The notes beneath the pieces are model-generated. The model was given only the letters and a program-made list of their open reading frames with translations, did no database searches and was not told the origin of the DNA. Positions 16,566 through 25,006 of a stretch of DNA of 64,000 nt are shown one piece after another. The stretch is taken from NCBI GenBank assembly GCA_015066465.1, contig SVOI01000005.1, forward strand, positions 1-64,000. Reading direction: 5' to 3'. Both the position numbers and the translations under genes were made by a program. Position 1 is the stretch's first letter, and the number at the start of each line of letters is the position of its first letter. The DNA is from Oscillospiraceae bacterium. Its GTDB lineage: Bacteria; Bacillota; Clostridia; Oscillospirales; Acutalibacteraceae.

Positions 16566-16916
16566 TCATACAAATCTCTGTATTAAAACACCTTTCATAA
16601 ACTGTGTTTCATTGTGCGTTTCATATACTATTTTCTTTTCTTCTTCTGTGCATCCAATCAGTATTTTAATTTCTGAATCTTTCTTCATCAAATCAACAAT
16701 GCACATTATTGCATCTACCTTTTTCTCGCCACTTCCAACCCACACATCTATTCCTGCGCCATCCATAGAGGTTGTGTCTTTCAAATATCCATAATCAACG
16801 CGATAAACAAAATCAGGATACTTGGGATGTGAAAAGCCTTTTGGTCTGTCAATTATTATTTCTGAATTATTCACCAATTCATCTATTGCCTTCCAAAACT
16901 CAATATCATGTTGCAT
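16566..16916 (-). CDS. Inorganic pyrophosphatase-like short protein
   Basis: About 116 residues with the pattern IDRPKGFSHPKYPDFVYRVD, YGYLKDTTSMDGAGIDVWVG and a short C-terminal part. This resembles short proteins annotated as inorganic pyrophosphatase in clostridia. The Lys-Gly-(Ser)-His and Tyr-Gly-Tyr-Leu steps and the Asp-Gly...Asp loop echo the class I pyrophosphatase active site, but the protein is much shorter than the usual 170 residues and several Asp ligands are not evident. Activity is therefore uncertain. I use ATG 16916 (MQHDIEF), 7 bases after GGAGGAG, not the GTG upstream. Confidence 0.65.
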   Translation of the reverse strand: MQHDIEFWKAIDELVNNSEIIIDRPKGFSHPKYPDFVYRVDYGYLKDTTSMDGAGIDVWVGSGEKKVDAIMCIVDLMKKDSEIKILIGCTEEEKKIVYETHNETQFMKGVLIQRFV

Positions 16917-16942
16917 CTTATTACTCCTCCACAAGCGAAAAT

Positions 16943-17494
16943 TTATCGTTCTGACTTTAACAAAGCATAATACGAAGCATCACAGATGCCCTGATTATTC
17001 CAATCAGAGCTGCGCAAAGTTCCTTCGTATTTCATTCCACATTTTTGCATAACTTTGCCTGAATTCGGATTTCTTGGGTCGTGTCTTGATTCAATACGAT
17101 TTACATCTACTACATCAAATAAAAAGTCCATAACAGCTTTAAGTGCTTCAGATGTAATTCCCTGATGCCACCAAGCTCTTCCGATACAATATCCGATATG
17201 CATCATAGAAACATCTTCATTCATATGTACAACGGCAATATCACCAATTGGCTCATCACCATTATCTTTCAGTACAATAGCCCAGTGATAATACTTATCA
17301 TTAGAATATTCTTTTACCCATTCGTCGGTTATATTTTTGCTTACTTCTTCACTTGAATGAGTTTTCCACATTAAAAATTTAGTTACCTCTGAATCAGATG
17401 CCCAATTCTTATACATTGCAGGAGCATCTTCACTCACATATCTTCTTAAAATTAATCTATCAGTTTCTAATCTCTGTGTTCCACAATGTTTCAT
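16943..17494 (-). CDS. GNAT acetyltransferase, RimJ/RimL-like
   Basis: 183-residue N-acetyltransferase. The opening QRLETDRLILRRYVSEDAPA is typical of the RimJ/RimL group, and the acetyl-CoA motif A region reads IGYCIGRAWWHQGITSEAL near residue 97. It would acetylate a protein N terminus or a small amine. AAAGGA precedes the ATG. Member of the accessory row, 26 bases from the gene downstream and 22 from the one upstream. Confidence 0.9.
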   Translation of the reverse strand: MKHCGTQRLETDRLILRRYVSEDAPAMYKNWASDSEVTKFLMWKTHSSEEVSKNITDEWVKEYSNDKYYHWAIVLKDNGDEPIGDIAVVHMNEDVSMMHIGYCIGRAWWHQGITSEALKAVMDFLFDVVDVNRIESRHDPRNPNSGKVMQKCGMKYEGTLRSSDWNNQGICDASYYALLKSER

Positions 17495-17516
17495 AAATGT
17501 ATCCTTTAAAATCTAA

Positions 17517-18305
17517 TTATAGTTTTCTTGCCTTAATCACAATAGAAAGAGGAAAATGTTTCGCTTTAAAATCCGCATAATAACCTGATGAGAATTCTGC
17601 GTTCTTTTCTAAAACCTTTGAACTTGTTTCTTCCACTACTTTTTCTACTGCAAAACCAGCTTCTGCAAGAGCATTAATGTATGTTGATAATTTTCGATTT
17701 TGTAATGTCAAACGATTACCGTTTTTGTCAAAAGTATAATAATCTTCTTCGAGATAATTGCCATTAAAAATAATGCGTTCTTCTGTAGCAGTTGTTCTGT
17801 TGCCACCTGAAATTGCAATGCTTTCTAAATCAACACAATGTAAAAGAGGATGGTCCCAAGAAAAAATATAAGTTCCACCTTGTTTTAAATACGAAGCTGC
17901 ATTTTTTATTGTTTTTTCAAGATCTGTTGTCCAACCGATTGCATATATAGAATAAACAACATCAAAGTAATTCTTTGGAATGTTTGAATCATCTTCCATT
18001 GGTTGATGAAAAAGTGTGCAAGAATATCCATTTTCATTAAGAAAATTCTTTGCATTATTGAGTTGCTGTTCAGAAATATCAAGACCATAAAGCTCTTTTG
18101 CTCCGTGTTCTGCACACCATTTTAAAGAGTGACCACTACCACAACCCATTTCAAAAACTGCCTTACCATTAAGGTCGGGGAAAAGATGTAATTCGTCTTC
18201 TGTTGGAATTGAACAACCAAGCACAGGCAATGCAGTTACACCAAAGAAATCATCCGCCAATGCATTCCAACTACTTTCATTTTGTTTTAATATATCTGTT
18301 TTCAT
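17517..18305 (-). CDS. Class I SAM-dependent methyltransferase
   Basis: 262-residue soluble methyltransferase. Motif I is VFEMGCGSGHSLKW near residue 50, followed by the acidic end of strand 2 (LYGLDIS) and the motif IV region FDVVYSIYAIGW. The target is unknown; small-molecule methyltransferases of this type act on many substrates. The ATG has GGGTGAG 6 bases upstream. It starts 6 bases after the Nudix gene at 18312 ends, indicating cotranscription. Confidence 0.9.
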   Translation of the reverse strand: MKTDILKQNESSWNALADDFFGVTALPVLGCSIPTEDELHLFPDLNGKAVFEMGCGSGHSLKWCAEHGAKELYGLDISEQQLNNAKNFLNENGYSCTLFHQPMEDDSNIPKNYFDVVYSIYAIGWTTDLEKTIKNAASYLKQGGTYIFSWDHPLLHCVDLESIAISGGNRTTATEERIIFNGNYLEEDYYTFDKNGNRLTLQNRKLSTYINALAEAGFAVEKVVEETSSKVLEKNAEFSSGYYADFKAKHFPLSIVIKARKL

Positions 18306-18311
18306 ATTATC

Positions 18312-18764
18312 TCACCCTAATCCAATATTTGATTTATCCCCTGCATATACACCTGAATCTAAAAATTCATTTTCTGCAAGTTCAACAAACCTCTTATTAA
18401 ATCCGTACTCTATCAAATTAGAAACGGGTACAAATTCAACCTCATATATTGGATTTGTTTCAAATTCATTTGTTGGTAATTTAATATCACCATCAACTAG
18501 TTTTAATAAGAATGTTATATGTAAAAGAGTATTATCACTTGCAGATACATCACATAAGTATAATAAACGGATAATTTCAACATCAAGACCCGTTTCCTCT
18601 TTCATTTCGCGGATAATGCCTTGTTCTAAAGTTTCGCCTTGCTCTAATTTTCCACCAGGCAGAGACCAATTTCTTTTTTCACTGACTTTTTGTTTTACTA
18701 ATAATATTTTATTATTTTCAACAAGAACTCCTGTAACACGGACATTGAAATCATATTTTGACAT
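18312..18764 (-). CDS. Nudix hydrolase (second in the block)
   Basis: 150-residue Nudix protein, distinct from the one at 16090. The Nudix box is complete (GGKLEQGETLEQGIIREMKE, then ETGL) near residues 36-58. Substrate unknown. I choose ATG 18764 (MSKYDFNV) because GAGG lies 9 bases upstream; the ATG at 18773 and a TTG further out sit on or before that site. Confidence 0.9.
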   Translation of the reverse strand: MSKYDFNVRVTGVLVENNKILLVKQKVSEKRNWSLPGGKLEQGETLEQGIIREMKEETGLDVEIIRLLYLCDVSASDNTLLHITFLLKLVDGDIKLPTNEFETNPIYEVEFVPVSNLIEYGFNKRFVELAENEFLDSGVYAGDKSNIGLG

Positions 18765-18791
18765 TATGTTCATCCTCAATATCTAATTAAA

Positions 18792-19286
18792 TTACAAATG
18801 TGCAACTTCATCTGCAACTTGCTTTATAGTTTTATTTACTGTATCAATTTTGATTGTGTTTAAACTCTGATATTTTGAAATCCGAGCAACACTTCTTTCA
18901 ATAACATCTTCTGTGCGTATGCCTGATTTAACATCTGACTTAAGTCTGTTGCGAAGTGTTGCTTCATCAGCCACAAGAGAAATACATTTCACTTCACAAT
19001 TTCCAATATCAAGATTGTTAATAATCGAATCAATTATATGTTGCTCGTGCATAACCCAACAGAAAACAATGTTTTCGTAAGCAGAGCAATGCAGAAAGTT
19101 ATTAAGTAAATGACAAATATTATCAGTTACCATAGTCTTTGTTTCTTCGGTCACCTGAAAAGGATTCGAATCCCAACACCAATCACCATCAAGAAAAACG
19201 CTATTTGGTAAATCTTTTTTCAATTGTTGGCTTACAGCGGTTTTGCCAACCCCCATTGTGCCACCAATCAGATACAATTTTTTCAT
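18792..19286 (-). CDS. P-loop nucleotide or small-molecule kinase-like protein
   Basis: 164-residue P-loop protein. Walker A is GGTMGVGKTA at residues 8-17; FLDGDWCWD near 31 resembles the acidic substrate motif of shikimate/gluconate-kinase-like proteins, and an LRNRLKSD lid-like Arg segment lies near 111. It probably phosphorylates a small metabolite. GGAG stands about 8 bases before the ATG. Follows the RhuM gene by 23 bases. Confidence 0.82.
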   Translation of the reverse strand: MKKLYLIGGTMGVGKTAVSQQLKKDLPNSVFLDGDWCWDSNPFQVTEETKTMVTDNICHLLNNFLHCSAYENIVFCWVMHEQHIIDSIINNLDIGNCEVKCISLVADEATLRNRLKSDVKSGIRTEDVIERSVARISKYQSLNTIKIDTVNKTIKQVADEVAHL

Positions 19287-19309
19287 TTTATTTCTCCATA
19301 AAAATCCCG

Positions 19310-20323
19310 TTAATTATTTTTGTCATTCTTTTCAGTTAATTTCTTGATTTCCTTATCAAAATCAGAAGTTATTATCTGTGTACGATTAAAAACATCGTAC
19401 TCTGCAAAAGCGTGTTGTTCAGCAGTTTTATGAGAAATTCTTCCTTTATCAGGTAAAATATCATATTTTCTGAATTCAAGAAACTCGTTGACACTCTCGG
19501 CAAATTGTTCCATTGTAAAAGTATTTTCACGTTCTATAAGGTCTTCAATATAATCAAAATAACCTGTAACAGTACGCTCTAACTGACGTATTTGTTTTTC
19601 ATCAAGATAATTTTTGGCTATGACTACATCGGATTTCAATATTCTACCATCAGGAGCATTTTTCCAAGTAGTAAGTCCCATATTTTCTTTTGTATGGTCA
19701 GCTGAACTATATACAATTTCTGCACCTGTTTTACCAGTAATTGCATAATGAAACTTATTCTGCACCATTGCGTAGAAATCTTTTGTAGTAGGAGCAGTTC
19801 GGTCATAGTCAATACTACATTCTGCATAAATATCTGTAATTTGTTGCCAGATTCGTCTTTCACTTGCACGAATTGAGCGCACTCTCTCAAGAAGTTCACG
19901 AAAATAATCTTTGCCAAAGGCAGTTTTGCCCTGTTTCAATCTCTCATCATCCATAGCAAAGCCTTTGGTTATGTATTCTTTTAAAACGGAAGTTGCCCAG
20001 ATTCTGAAATGTGTTGCACGAAGAGAATTTACTCTGTATCCAACAGAGATAATTGCATCAAGATTATAGAAAACAAGATTTCTTTTAACAGTTCTTGTTC
20101 CTTCATTTTGAACTATTTCCATTTTGGAAACAGTTGAATCCTGCAGCAATTCGCCTTCATCATAAATATTTGTAAGATGCTTTGAAATTGCTGGTACTTC
20201 AACCCCAAACAACTCTGCCATTGCTTTTTGCGTTAGCCATATAGTTTCATCTTTTACAAGGGCATTAACGCTCACATCTTCGTTATCAACCTTATAAAGC
20301 ATAAACTCAAATTCATTATTCAT
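19310..20323 (-). CDS. RhuM-family protein
   Basis: 337-residue protein of the RhuM (virulence-associated) family, present in pathogenicity islands and many mobile regions but of unknown biochemical role. The N-terminal region (ETIWLTQKAMAELFGVEVPA, ISKHLTNIY) is a DNA-binding-like segment also found in phage antirepressor-type proteins; the middle (SVGYRVNSLRATHFRIWATS) is the family hallmark; the C-terminal half is helical. A strong promoter and an AAGGGA ribosome binding site precede it. It is the first gene of the minus-strand accessory block and could regulate it or act as a toxin or defence factor; neither is shown. Confidence 0.88.
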   Translation of the reverse strand: MNNEFEFMLYKVDNEDVSVNALVKDETIWLTQKAMAELFGVEVPAISKHLTNIYDEGELLQDSTVSKMEIVQNEGTRTVKRNLVFYNLDAIISVGYRVNSLRATHFRIWATSVLKEYITKGFAMDDERLKQGKTAFGKDYFRELLERVRSIRASERRIWQQITDIYAECSIDYDRTAPTTKDFYAMVQNKFHYAITGKTGAEIVYSSADHTKENMGLTTWKNAPDGRILKSDVVIAKNYLDEKQIRQLERTVTGYFDYIEDLIERENTFTMEQFAESVNEFLEFRKYDILPDKGRISHKTAEQHAFAEYDVFNRTQIITSDFDKEIKKLTEKNDKNN

Positions 20324-20356
20324 TTCTTTTTCCCTTTCAACAGTAACAATACAAAT

Positions 20357-20385
20357 ATTATATCACCTTAAATTCTTTTCTTCAA
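20357..20385 (-). promoter_or_regulatory. Promoter of the RhuM-led accessory operon
   Basis: TTGAAG (20385-20380), 17 bases, TATAAT (20362-20357) on the minus strand. No other clear promoter was seen in the short gaps down to 16090, so this may drive all seven genes. Confidence 0.75.
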
Positions 20386-20412
20386 CTTAAAAAAATCAAT
20401 AACAAACAAAAA

Positions 20413-20495
20413 ATCCTATCATTCTCAAAAAGTGAAAATGATAGGATAATTTCAATTGTTACAATTCCGAATTACGCATTACGAATTCCGAATTA
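20413..20495. repeat. Palindromic element adjoining the hydA stop codon
   Basis: A hairpin (20413-20427 with 20433-20447, 14 of 15 pairs, built on CCTATCATT) is followed by an arm at 20461-20495 made of the words CGAATTACGCATT and ACGAATTCCGAATTA. The hydA stop codon (20493-20495) is the last three bases. The arm matches those of the element at 9412-9622, but only one arm is present here. The hairpin may end the hyd transcript. Confidence 0.72.
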
Positions 20496-22247
20496 ATATT
20501 TAGCTCTTGTAACGTAGCCTGTATGAAGAATATCGTGAGCCTTGTGGCTACCTGGTTTTTCAAAATATTCGTCATAAACAGCCTTAACATCAGGATTCTC
20601 ATGTGATTTTCTGATTTTAAGATTTTTATCGTCATTATAAAGACCAGCAGCACGAGCGGCTCTAACGTCTGTAAAGTTCTTAACAGAAGCTGGAACGATT
20701 GGTTGACCACCGCCGTTTACACAACCGCCTGGGCAAGCCATAACTTCAATGAAGTCATATTTCTTTTCGCCAGATTTAACCATATCAAGAACTGTTTTTG
20801 CATTTGCAAGACCTGAGCAAACTGCAACGTTAATTTCAGCACCATCAAGATTATATGTTGCTTCTTTAACGCCTTCAACGCCACGAACGTCTTTGAATGC
20901 ATCAAAGTCAGGAAGCTCTTTATTTGTAACAACTTCATAAGCTGTACGAAGAGCAGCTTCCATAACGCCACCTGTTGCGCCGAAGATTGTACCAGCACCT
21001 GAACCAAGTCCAAATGGTGCATCAAATTCTGCATCAGGAATGTTGTTGAAGTTAATACCTGCTTTTTTAATCATTCTTGCAAGTTCTCTTACTGTGATTG
21101 AAGCATCAATATCAGCGAGACCTTTAACTGCTGTGTGGTCAAGTCTTTCTGCTTCAAATTTCTTTGCAGTACAAGGCATAACAGATACAACATAAATATC
21201 TTTAGGGTCAATGCCCATTTTTTCAGCATAGTAAGTTTTAGCAACTGAACCAAACATACCTTGTGGTGATTTACAAGATGAAAGATTAGGAATGAATTCT
21301 GGGTAATAGTGTTCGCAGAATTTAATCCAACCTGGTGAGCAAGATGTGATTAAAGGAAGATTTTCTTTCTTTTCAAATCTCTCAAGGAATTCTGTTGCTT
21401 CTTCCATAATTGTAAGGTCAGCTGTGAAGTTTGTATCAAATACTTTATCAAAGCCGAGCATTTTAAGAGCTGCAACCATTTTACCTGTAACGATTGTGCC
21501 CATTTCTTTGCCGAATTCTTCACCGAGTGCAACACGAACTGCAGGAGCAGTCTGAACAATAACGTGTTTTGATGGGTCATTGATAGCATCAAACACTTTT
21601 TGTGTATCATCTCTTTCTGAAAGAGCGCCTGTAGGACAAGCTGTGATACATTGACCGCAAGATACACAAGCAACATCGTTAAGATTGTATTCAAATGCAG
21701 AGCCAATGTGTGTATCAAAACCACGAGCATTTGCACCGATTACAGAGATACCCTGAAGCTTTTCACAAGCTGCAACACAACGACGGCAGAGAATACATTT
21801 TTCATTATCTCTGTACATATGAGTTGCTGAATCATCAATAGCATAGTTAATGAATGCGCCATCATATTTATTAGCGTCTTCAATGCCGTAATCTTTACAA
21901 AGCTGTTGAAGCTCGCAGTTACCGCTTCTTACACAAGAAAGACATTCTTTTTTGTGTGTTGAAAGGATAAGTTCAAGAGTTGTTTTTCTTGATTCAATTA
22001 CTTTTGGTGTATTTGTGAAGATTTCCATACCCTCATTAACTGGGAATACACAAGATGCTACAAGGCTTCTTGCACCTTTAACTTCAACTACGCAAATACG
22101 ACATGCACCAATAGCATTAATATCTTTAAGATAGCAAAGTGTAGGAATTTCAATACCTGCACTGTGTGCTGCTTCGAGAATTGTACTTCCGGCAGGAACT
22201 TGATAGTCGAAGCCATTGATTTTAATATTAACTAAATTTTCCATCAT
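20493..22247 (-). CDS. hydA: [FeFe] hydrogenase catalytic subunit HydA (multimeric type)
   Basis: 584-residue cytoplasmic [FeFe] hydrogenase subunit. Domains in order: [2Fe-2S] (CYLKDINAIGACRIC), the His-Cys3 [4Fe-4S] motif (HKKECLSCVRSGNC), two ferredoxin clusters (CILCRRCVAACEK, CVSCGQCITACPTGAL), then the H-cluster domain with L1 TSCSPGW near residue 306, L2 MPCTAKK near 360 and L3 MACPGGCVNGGGQP near 503. L1 has Ser where many hydrogenases have a second Cys. No extra C-terminal domain follows. With HydB and HydC it should form the soluble NADH- and ferredoxin-linked hydrogenase that makes or uses H2, possibly by electron bifurcation. AAGGAGG precedes the start. Last gene of its operon. 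Confidence 0.95.
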   Translation of the reverse strand: MMENLVNIKINGFDYQVPAGSTILEAAHSAGIEIPTLCYLKDINAIGACRICVVEVKGARSLVASCVFPVNEGMEIFTNTPKVIESRKTTLELILSTHKKECLSCVRSGNCELQQLCKDYGIEDANKYDGAFINYAIDDSATHMYRDNEKCILCRRCVAACEKLQGISVIGANARGFDTHIGSAFEYNLNDVACVSCGQCITACPTGALSERDDTQKVFDAINDPSKHVIVQTAPAVRVALGEEFGKEMGTIVTGKMVAALKMLGFDKVFDTNFTADLTIMEEATEFLERFEKKENLPLITSCSPGWIKFCEHYYPEFIPNLSSCKSPQGMFGSVAKTYYAEKMGIDPKDIYVVSVMPCTAKKFEAERLDHTAVKGLADIDASITVRELARMIKKAGINFNNIPDAEFDAPFGLGSGAGTIFGATGGVMEAALRTAYEVVTNKELPDFDAFKDVRGVEGVKEATYNLDGAEINVAVCSGLANAKTVLDMVKSGEKKYDFIEVMACPGGCVNGGGQPIVPASVKNFTDVRAARAAGLYNDDKNLKIRKSHENPDVKAVYDEYFEKPGSHKAHDILHTGYVTRAKY

Positions 22248-22257
22248 CAGTTCCTCC

Positions 22258-24063
22258 TTACTTTTTTATAGCCTTTGGCTTACAGTTACCCATACAAACG
22301 CCACATTTTACACACTTGTCTGTGTCGATTGTGAATGATGCAAGCTTATGACCAGGAGCGATATAATCTGTTCTTGTAATTGCTTCAACAGGGCAGTTTT
22401 TAGCACAGATACCGCAACCAATACATTTATCTTTATCAATTGAGAATGAAACGAGGTCTTTACAAACGCCTGCTGGGCATTTCTTATCAACAACGTGAGC
22501 AATATATTCATCTTTAAAACGTTGATATGTAGAAAGAACAGGGTTTGGAGCAGTCTGACCAAGACCGCAGAGTGAGTTTTCTTTGATGTAGTTACAAAGC
22601 TTTTCCATTCTGTCGAGGTCTTCCATAGTACCTTTACCGCTTGTGATTTTTTCAAGAATTTCAAGAAGTCTTCTTGTACCAACACGGCAAGGAGTACATT
22701 TACCGCAAGACTCATCAACTGTGAATTCGAGGAAGAATTTTGCAATGTCAACCATACAGTCGTCTTCGTCCATAACGATAAGACCGCCTGAACCCATCAT
22801 TGCACCTTTAGCAACGAGGTTATCGTAGTCAATTTCAATATCAAGTAAGTCTGCAGGAAGACATCCGCCTGAAGGACCACCTGTCTGAGCAGCCTTGAAT
22901 TTTTTACCATTTGGAATACCGCCACCGATATCTTCAACGATTTCACGAAGTGTAGTACCCATTGGAACTTCAACAAGACCTGTGTTATTAATTTTACCAC
23001 CTAATGCGAAAACTTTAGTACCCTTACTGTTTTCAGTACCCATTGAGTTAAAGAATTCAGCACCCTTAAGAATAATCTGTGGAATGTTAGCAAATGTTTC
23101 AACGTTGTTTTCAGTTGTTGGTTTGCCAAAAAGACCTTTAACTGCTGGATATGGAGGACGAGGACGTGGTTCACCACGATTACCTTCAATAGATGTCATA
23201 AGAGCAGTTTCTTCACCGCAAACGAATGCACCAGCACCAAGACGAATGAATAAATCAAAGTCAAAGCCTGAGTTAAAGATATTTTTACCTAAAAGACCAT
23301 ATTCACGAGCATCGTCAATAGCCTTCTGAAGTCTCTGAACAGCAATTGGGTATTCAGCACGAACGTAAACGTAACCTTCTGTTGCGCCTGTAGCGTAACC
23401 GCAGATTGTCATAGCTTCAACAAGACAGTGTGGGTCACCTTCAAGAACTGAACGGTCCATAAATGCACCTGGGTCGCCTTCGTCGGCATTACATACAACA
23501 TATTTCTGGTCTGCTTTATTAGCAGCAGTAAAGCTCCATTTTCTACCTGTAGGGAAGCCACCGCCACCACGGCCACGAAGACCTGAATCAATAACAGTCT
23601 GAATAACTTCATCAGGAGTCATTTCTGTAAGAGCTTTTGCAAGAGCACGGTAACCGTCATATGCAATATACTCTGTAATATCTTCTGGGTTAATAACACC
23701 GCAGTTTCTGAGTGCAACTCTGTGTTGCTTTTTATAGAAGTTTGTTTCATTTAAAGGTTTAACTGCTTCTTCAGTTACAGTCTCACTGTAAAGAAGTCTT
23801 TTAACAATACGACCTTTAAGAAGATGTTCTTCAACAATTTCTGGAATATCTTCTACTTTAACTTCACTGTAGAAGCATCCTTCAGGATAAACAATCATAA
23901 TTGGGCCTAAAGCGCAAAGACCGAAGCAACCGGTTCTTACAACCTGAATTTCGTCTTCGAGACCCTTAGCCTTAATGTTTTCATTAAGGGCATCTATAAG
24001 TTCGCCACTGTGGCTTGAAGTACAACCTGTACCACCACAAACGAGAACGTGGGCACGATACAT
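22258..24063 (-). CDS. hydB: HydB, NADH/FMN subunit of the [FeFe] hydrogenase
   Basis: 601-residue NuoF-type flavoprotein. It has an N-terminal thioredoxin-like [2Fe-2S] domain (VCGGTGCTSSHS, then TGCFGLCALGP), the NADH/FMN core (GLRGRGGGGFPTGRKW, GDPGAFMDRSVLEGDPH, GAGAFVCGEETALM), the [4Fe-4S] site ESCGKCTPCRVGT with SLCGLGQ, and two C-terminal ferredoxin motifs (CIGCGICAKNCP, CVKCGVCMGNCKP). It exchanges electrons between NAD(H) and HydA. The order and spacing match the trimeric and tetrameric hydrogenases of Thermotoga and Thermoanaerobacter. GGAGAG stands about 8 bases before the ATG; hydA starts 10 bases after its stop. Confidence 0.95.
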   Translation of the reverse strand: MYRAHVLVCGGTGCTSSHSGELIDALNENIKAKGLEDEIQVVRTGCFGLCALGPIMIVYPEGCFYSEVKVEDIPEIVEEHLLKGRIVKRLLYSETVTEEAVKPLNETNFYKKQHRVALRNCGVINPEDITEYIAYDGYRALAKALTEMTPDEVIQTVIDSGLRGRGGGGFPTGRKWSFTAANKADQKYVVCNADEGDPGAFMDRSVLEGDPHCLVEAMTICGYATGATEGYVYVRAEYPIAVQRLQKAIDDAREYGLLGKNIFNSGFDFDLFIRLGAGAFVCGEETALMTSIEGNRGEPRPRPPYPAVKGLFGKPTTENNVETFANIPQIILKGAEFFNSMGTENSKGTKVFALGGKINNTGLVEVPMGTTLREIVEDIGGGIPNGKKFKAAQTGGPSGGCLPADLLDIEIDYDNLVAKGAMMGSGGLIVMDEDDCMVDIAKFFLEFTVDESCGKCTPCRVGTRRLLEILEKITSGKGTMEDLDRMEKLCNYIKENSLCGLGQTAPNPVLSTYQRFKDEYIAHVVDKKCPAGVCKDLVSFSIDKDKCIGCGICAKNCPVEAITRTDYIAPGHKLASFTIDTDKCVKCGVCMGNCKPKAIKK

Positions 24064-24080
24064 AACTTTCTCTCCTTCTC

Positions 24081-24455
24081 TTATTTAGTCACAGCGCCAA
24101 CTGTGTATTCAACAACAGGTTTGCCGTTTACAAGATGTTCAGCTACAACCTTTTGTGCTTTTTCAGCAGTCATCTGAACATAAGTAACCTTTTCTTTACC
24201 TGGTTCAAAAATTTCTACGATTGGTTCATACTGGCACATACCAATGCAACCTGTTTGTGTAACAGAAACGTGTTGAACATTTCTCTTTGCAACTTCATCA
24301 ACAAGTGCTTTTAAAACAGGACGTGCACCTGCAGCAATACCGCAAGTAGCCATACCTACAACAACTCTGATACCATCATTACCATCAGCATCACGAGCAG
24401 CAAGCTGAGCCTGAGCTTTTTCTTTTATAGCAAGTAACTCTTCAAGAGATTTCAT
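24081..24455 (-). CDS. hydD: HydD-like thioredoxin-fold [2Fe-2S] protein
   Basis: 124-residue soluble protein with the same [2Fe-2S] thioredoxin-like module found at the N terminus of the NuoF-type subunits: GMATCGIAAGARPV and, 40 residues on, TGCIGMCQYEP. Three ligand-type cysteines are visible; the fourth is not where HydB has it. It equals the small fourth subunit reported for the tetrameric Thermoanaerobacter hydrogenase. It probably carries electrons within the complex. I use ATG 24455 because AAAGGA is 8 bases upstream; the ATG at 24464 overlaps that site. Confidence 0.82.
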   Translation of the reverse strand: MKSLEELLAIKEKAQAQLAARDADGNDGIRVVVGMATCGIAAGARPVLKALVDEVAKRNVQHVSVTQTGCIGMCQYEPIVEIFEPGKEKVTYVQMTAEKAQKVVAEHLVNGKPVVEYTVGAVTK

Positions 24456-24460
24456 AAAAG

Positions 24461-25006
24461 TCATCCTTTCAATAATTCGTTATATTGTTCGTTTAAATAT
24501 TCTTCAATCCAATTCATTACCGAGCTTTCTGAAAGCGGTACACCATCAAGAATTTTCTTTATTTCGACTGTAGAGAAAATAAATTCTTTATCATCTAAAA
24601 CACGTCTATATAAAAATTCTTTATCAGCATTCATTGAAACTATTGTCACAATGGTAGAAGCAATATCGCCCAAAGGTGTAAAATCAATGCTGTCTGTTTT
24701 ATAGAGAGCGTTAATCTTTGTACCTACACCTTTTTCTGACTCAATAGTAAACTTTCCACCAGTCTGCTCACAGGACATTTTAAAAAGCGGAATTCCCATA
24801 CCAACCTTTCTGGTTGTTCTTGCTGTAAAGAATGGGTCTATTACACTTTTAACCTGTTCTTCTGTCATTCCACAGCCGTTGTCATAAATTCCTATTAAAA
24901 GAGTTTTATCTTTTGTATTTTCATTCACGACAATTTCTGTAAGTGAAGCGCCTGCAGATATTGAGTTTTGTGCAATATCAAGAATATTAAGTGAGAGTTC
25001 TCTCAT
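24461..25006 (-). CDS. HATPase_c domain protein inside the hyd operon
   Basis: 181-residue GHKL-type ATP-binding protein. The N box is LNILDIAQNSI near residues 5-15, G1 is DNGCGM near 43 and G2 is TRKVGMGIPLF near 66. It has no His-phosphorylation domain, membrane segment or receiver, so it is not a classical sensor kinase; it is closer to the ATPase half of a histidine kinase. The C-terminal 80 residues are unassigned. Its stop overlaps the hydD frame and its ATG shares one base with the end of hydC, so its level is tied to the hydrogenase. Similar genes sit in other clostridial hyd operons. Role unknown, probably regulatory. Confidence 0.82.
   Translation of the reverse strand: MRELSLNILDIAQNSISAGASLTEIVVNENTKDKTLLIGIYDNGCGMTEEQVKSVIDPFFTARTTRKVGMGIPLFKMSCEQTGGKFTIESEKGVGTKINALYKTDSIDFTPLGDIASTIVTIVSMNADKEFLYRRVLDDKEFIFSTVEIKKILDGVPLSESSVMNWIEEYLNEQYNELLKG

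Noticed and set aside
19310-20323. RhuM gene called as a proven phage-defence or toxin system
   Set aside because: No partner antitoxin or known defence gene set is next to it; only the family can be supported.
22643-23612. Several opposite-strand and shifted frames in hydB
   Set aside because: All are explained by hydB codon usage; no ribosome binding site or domain.
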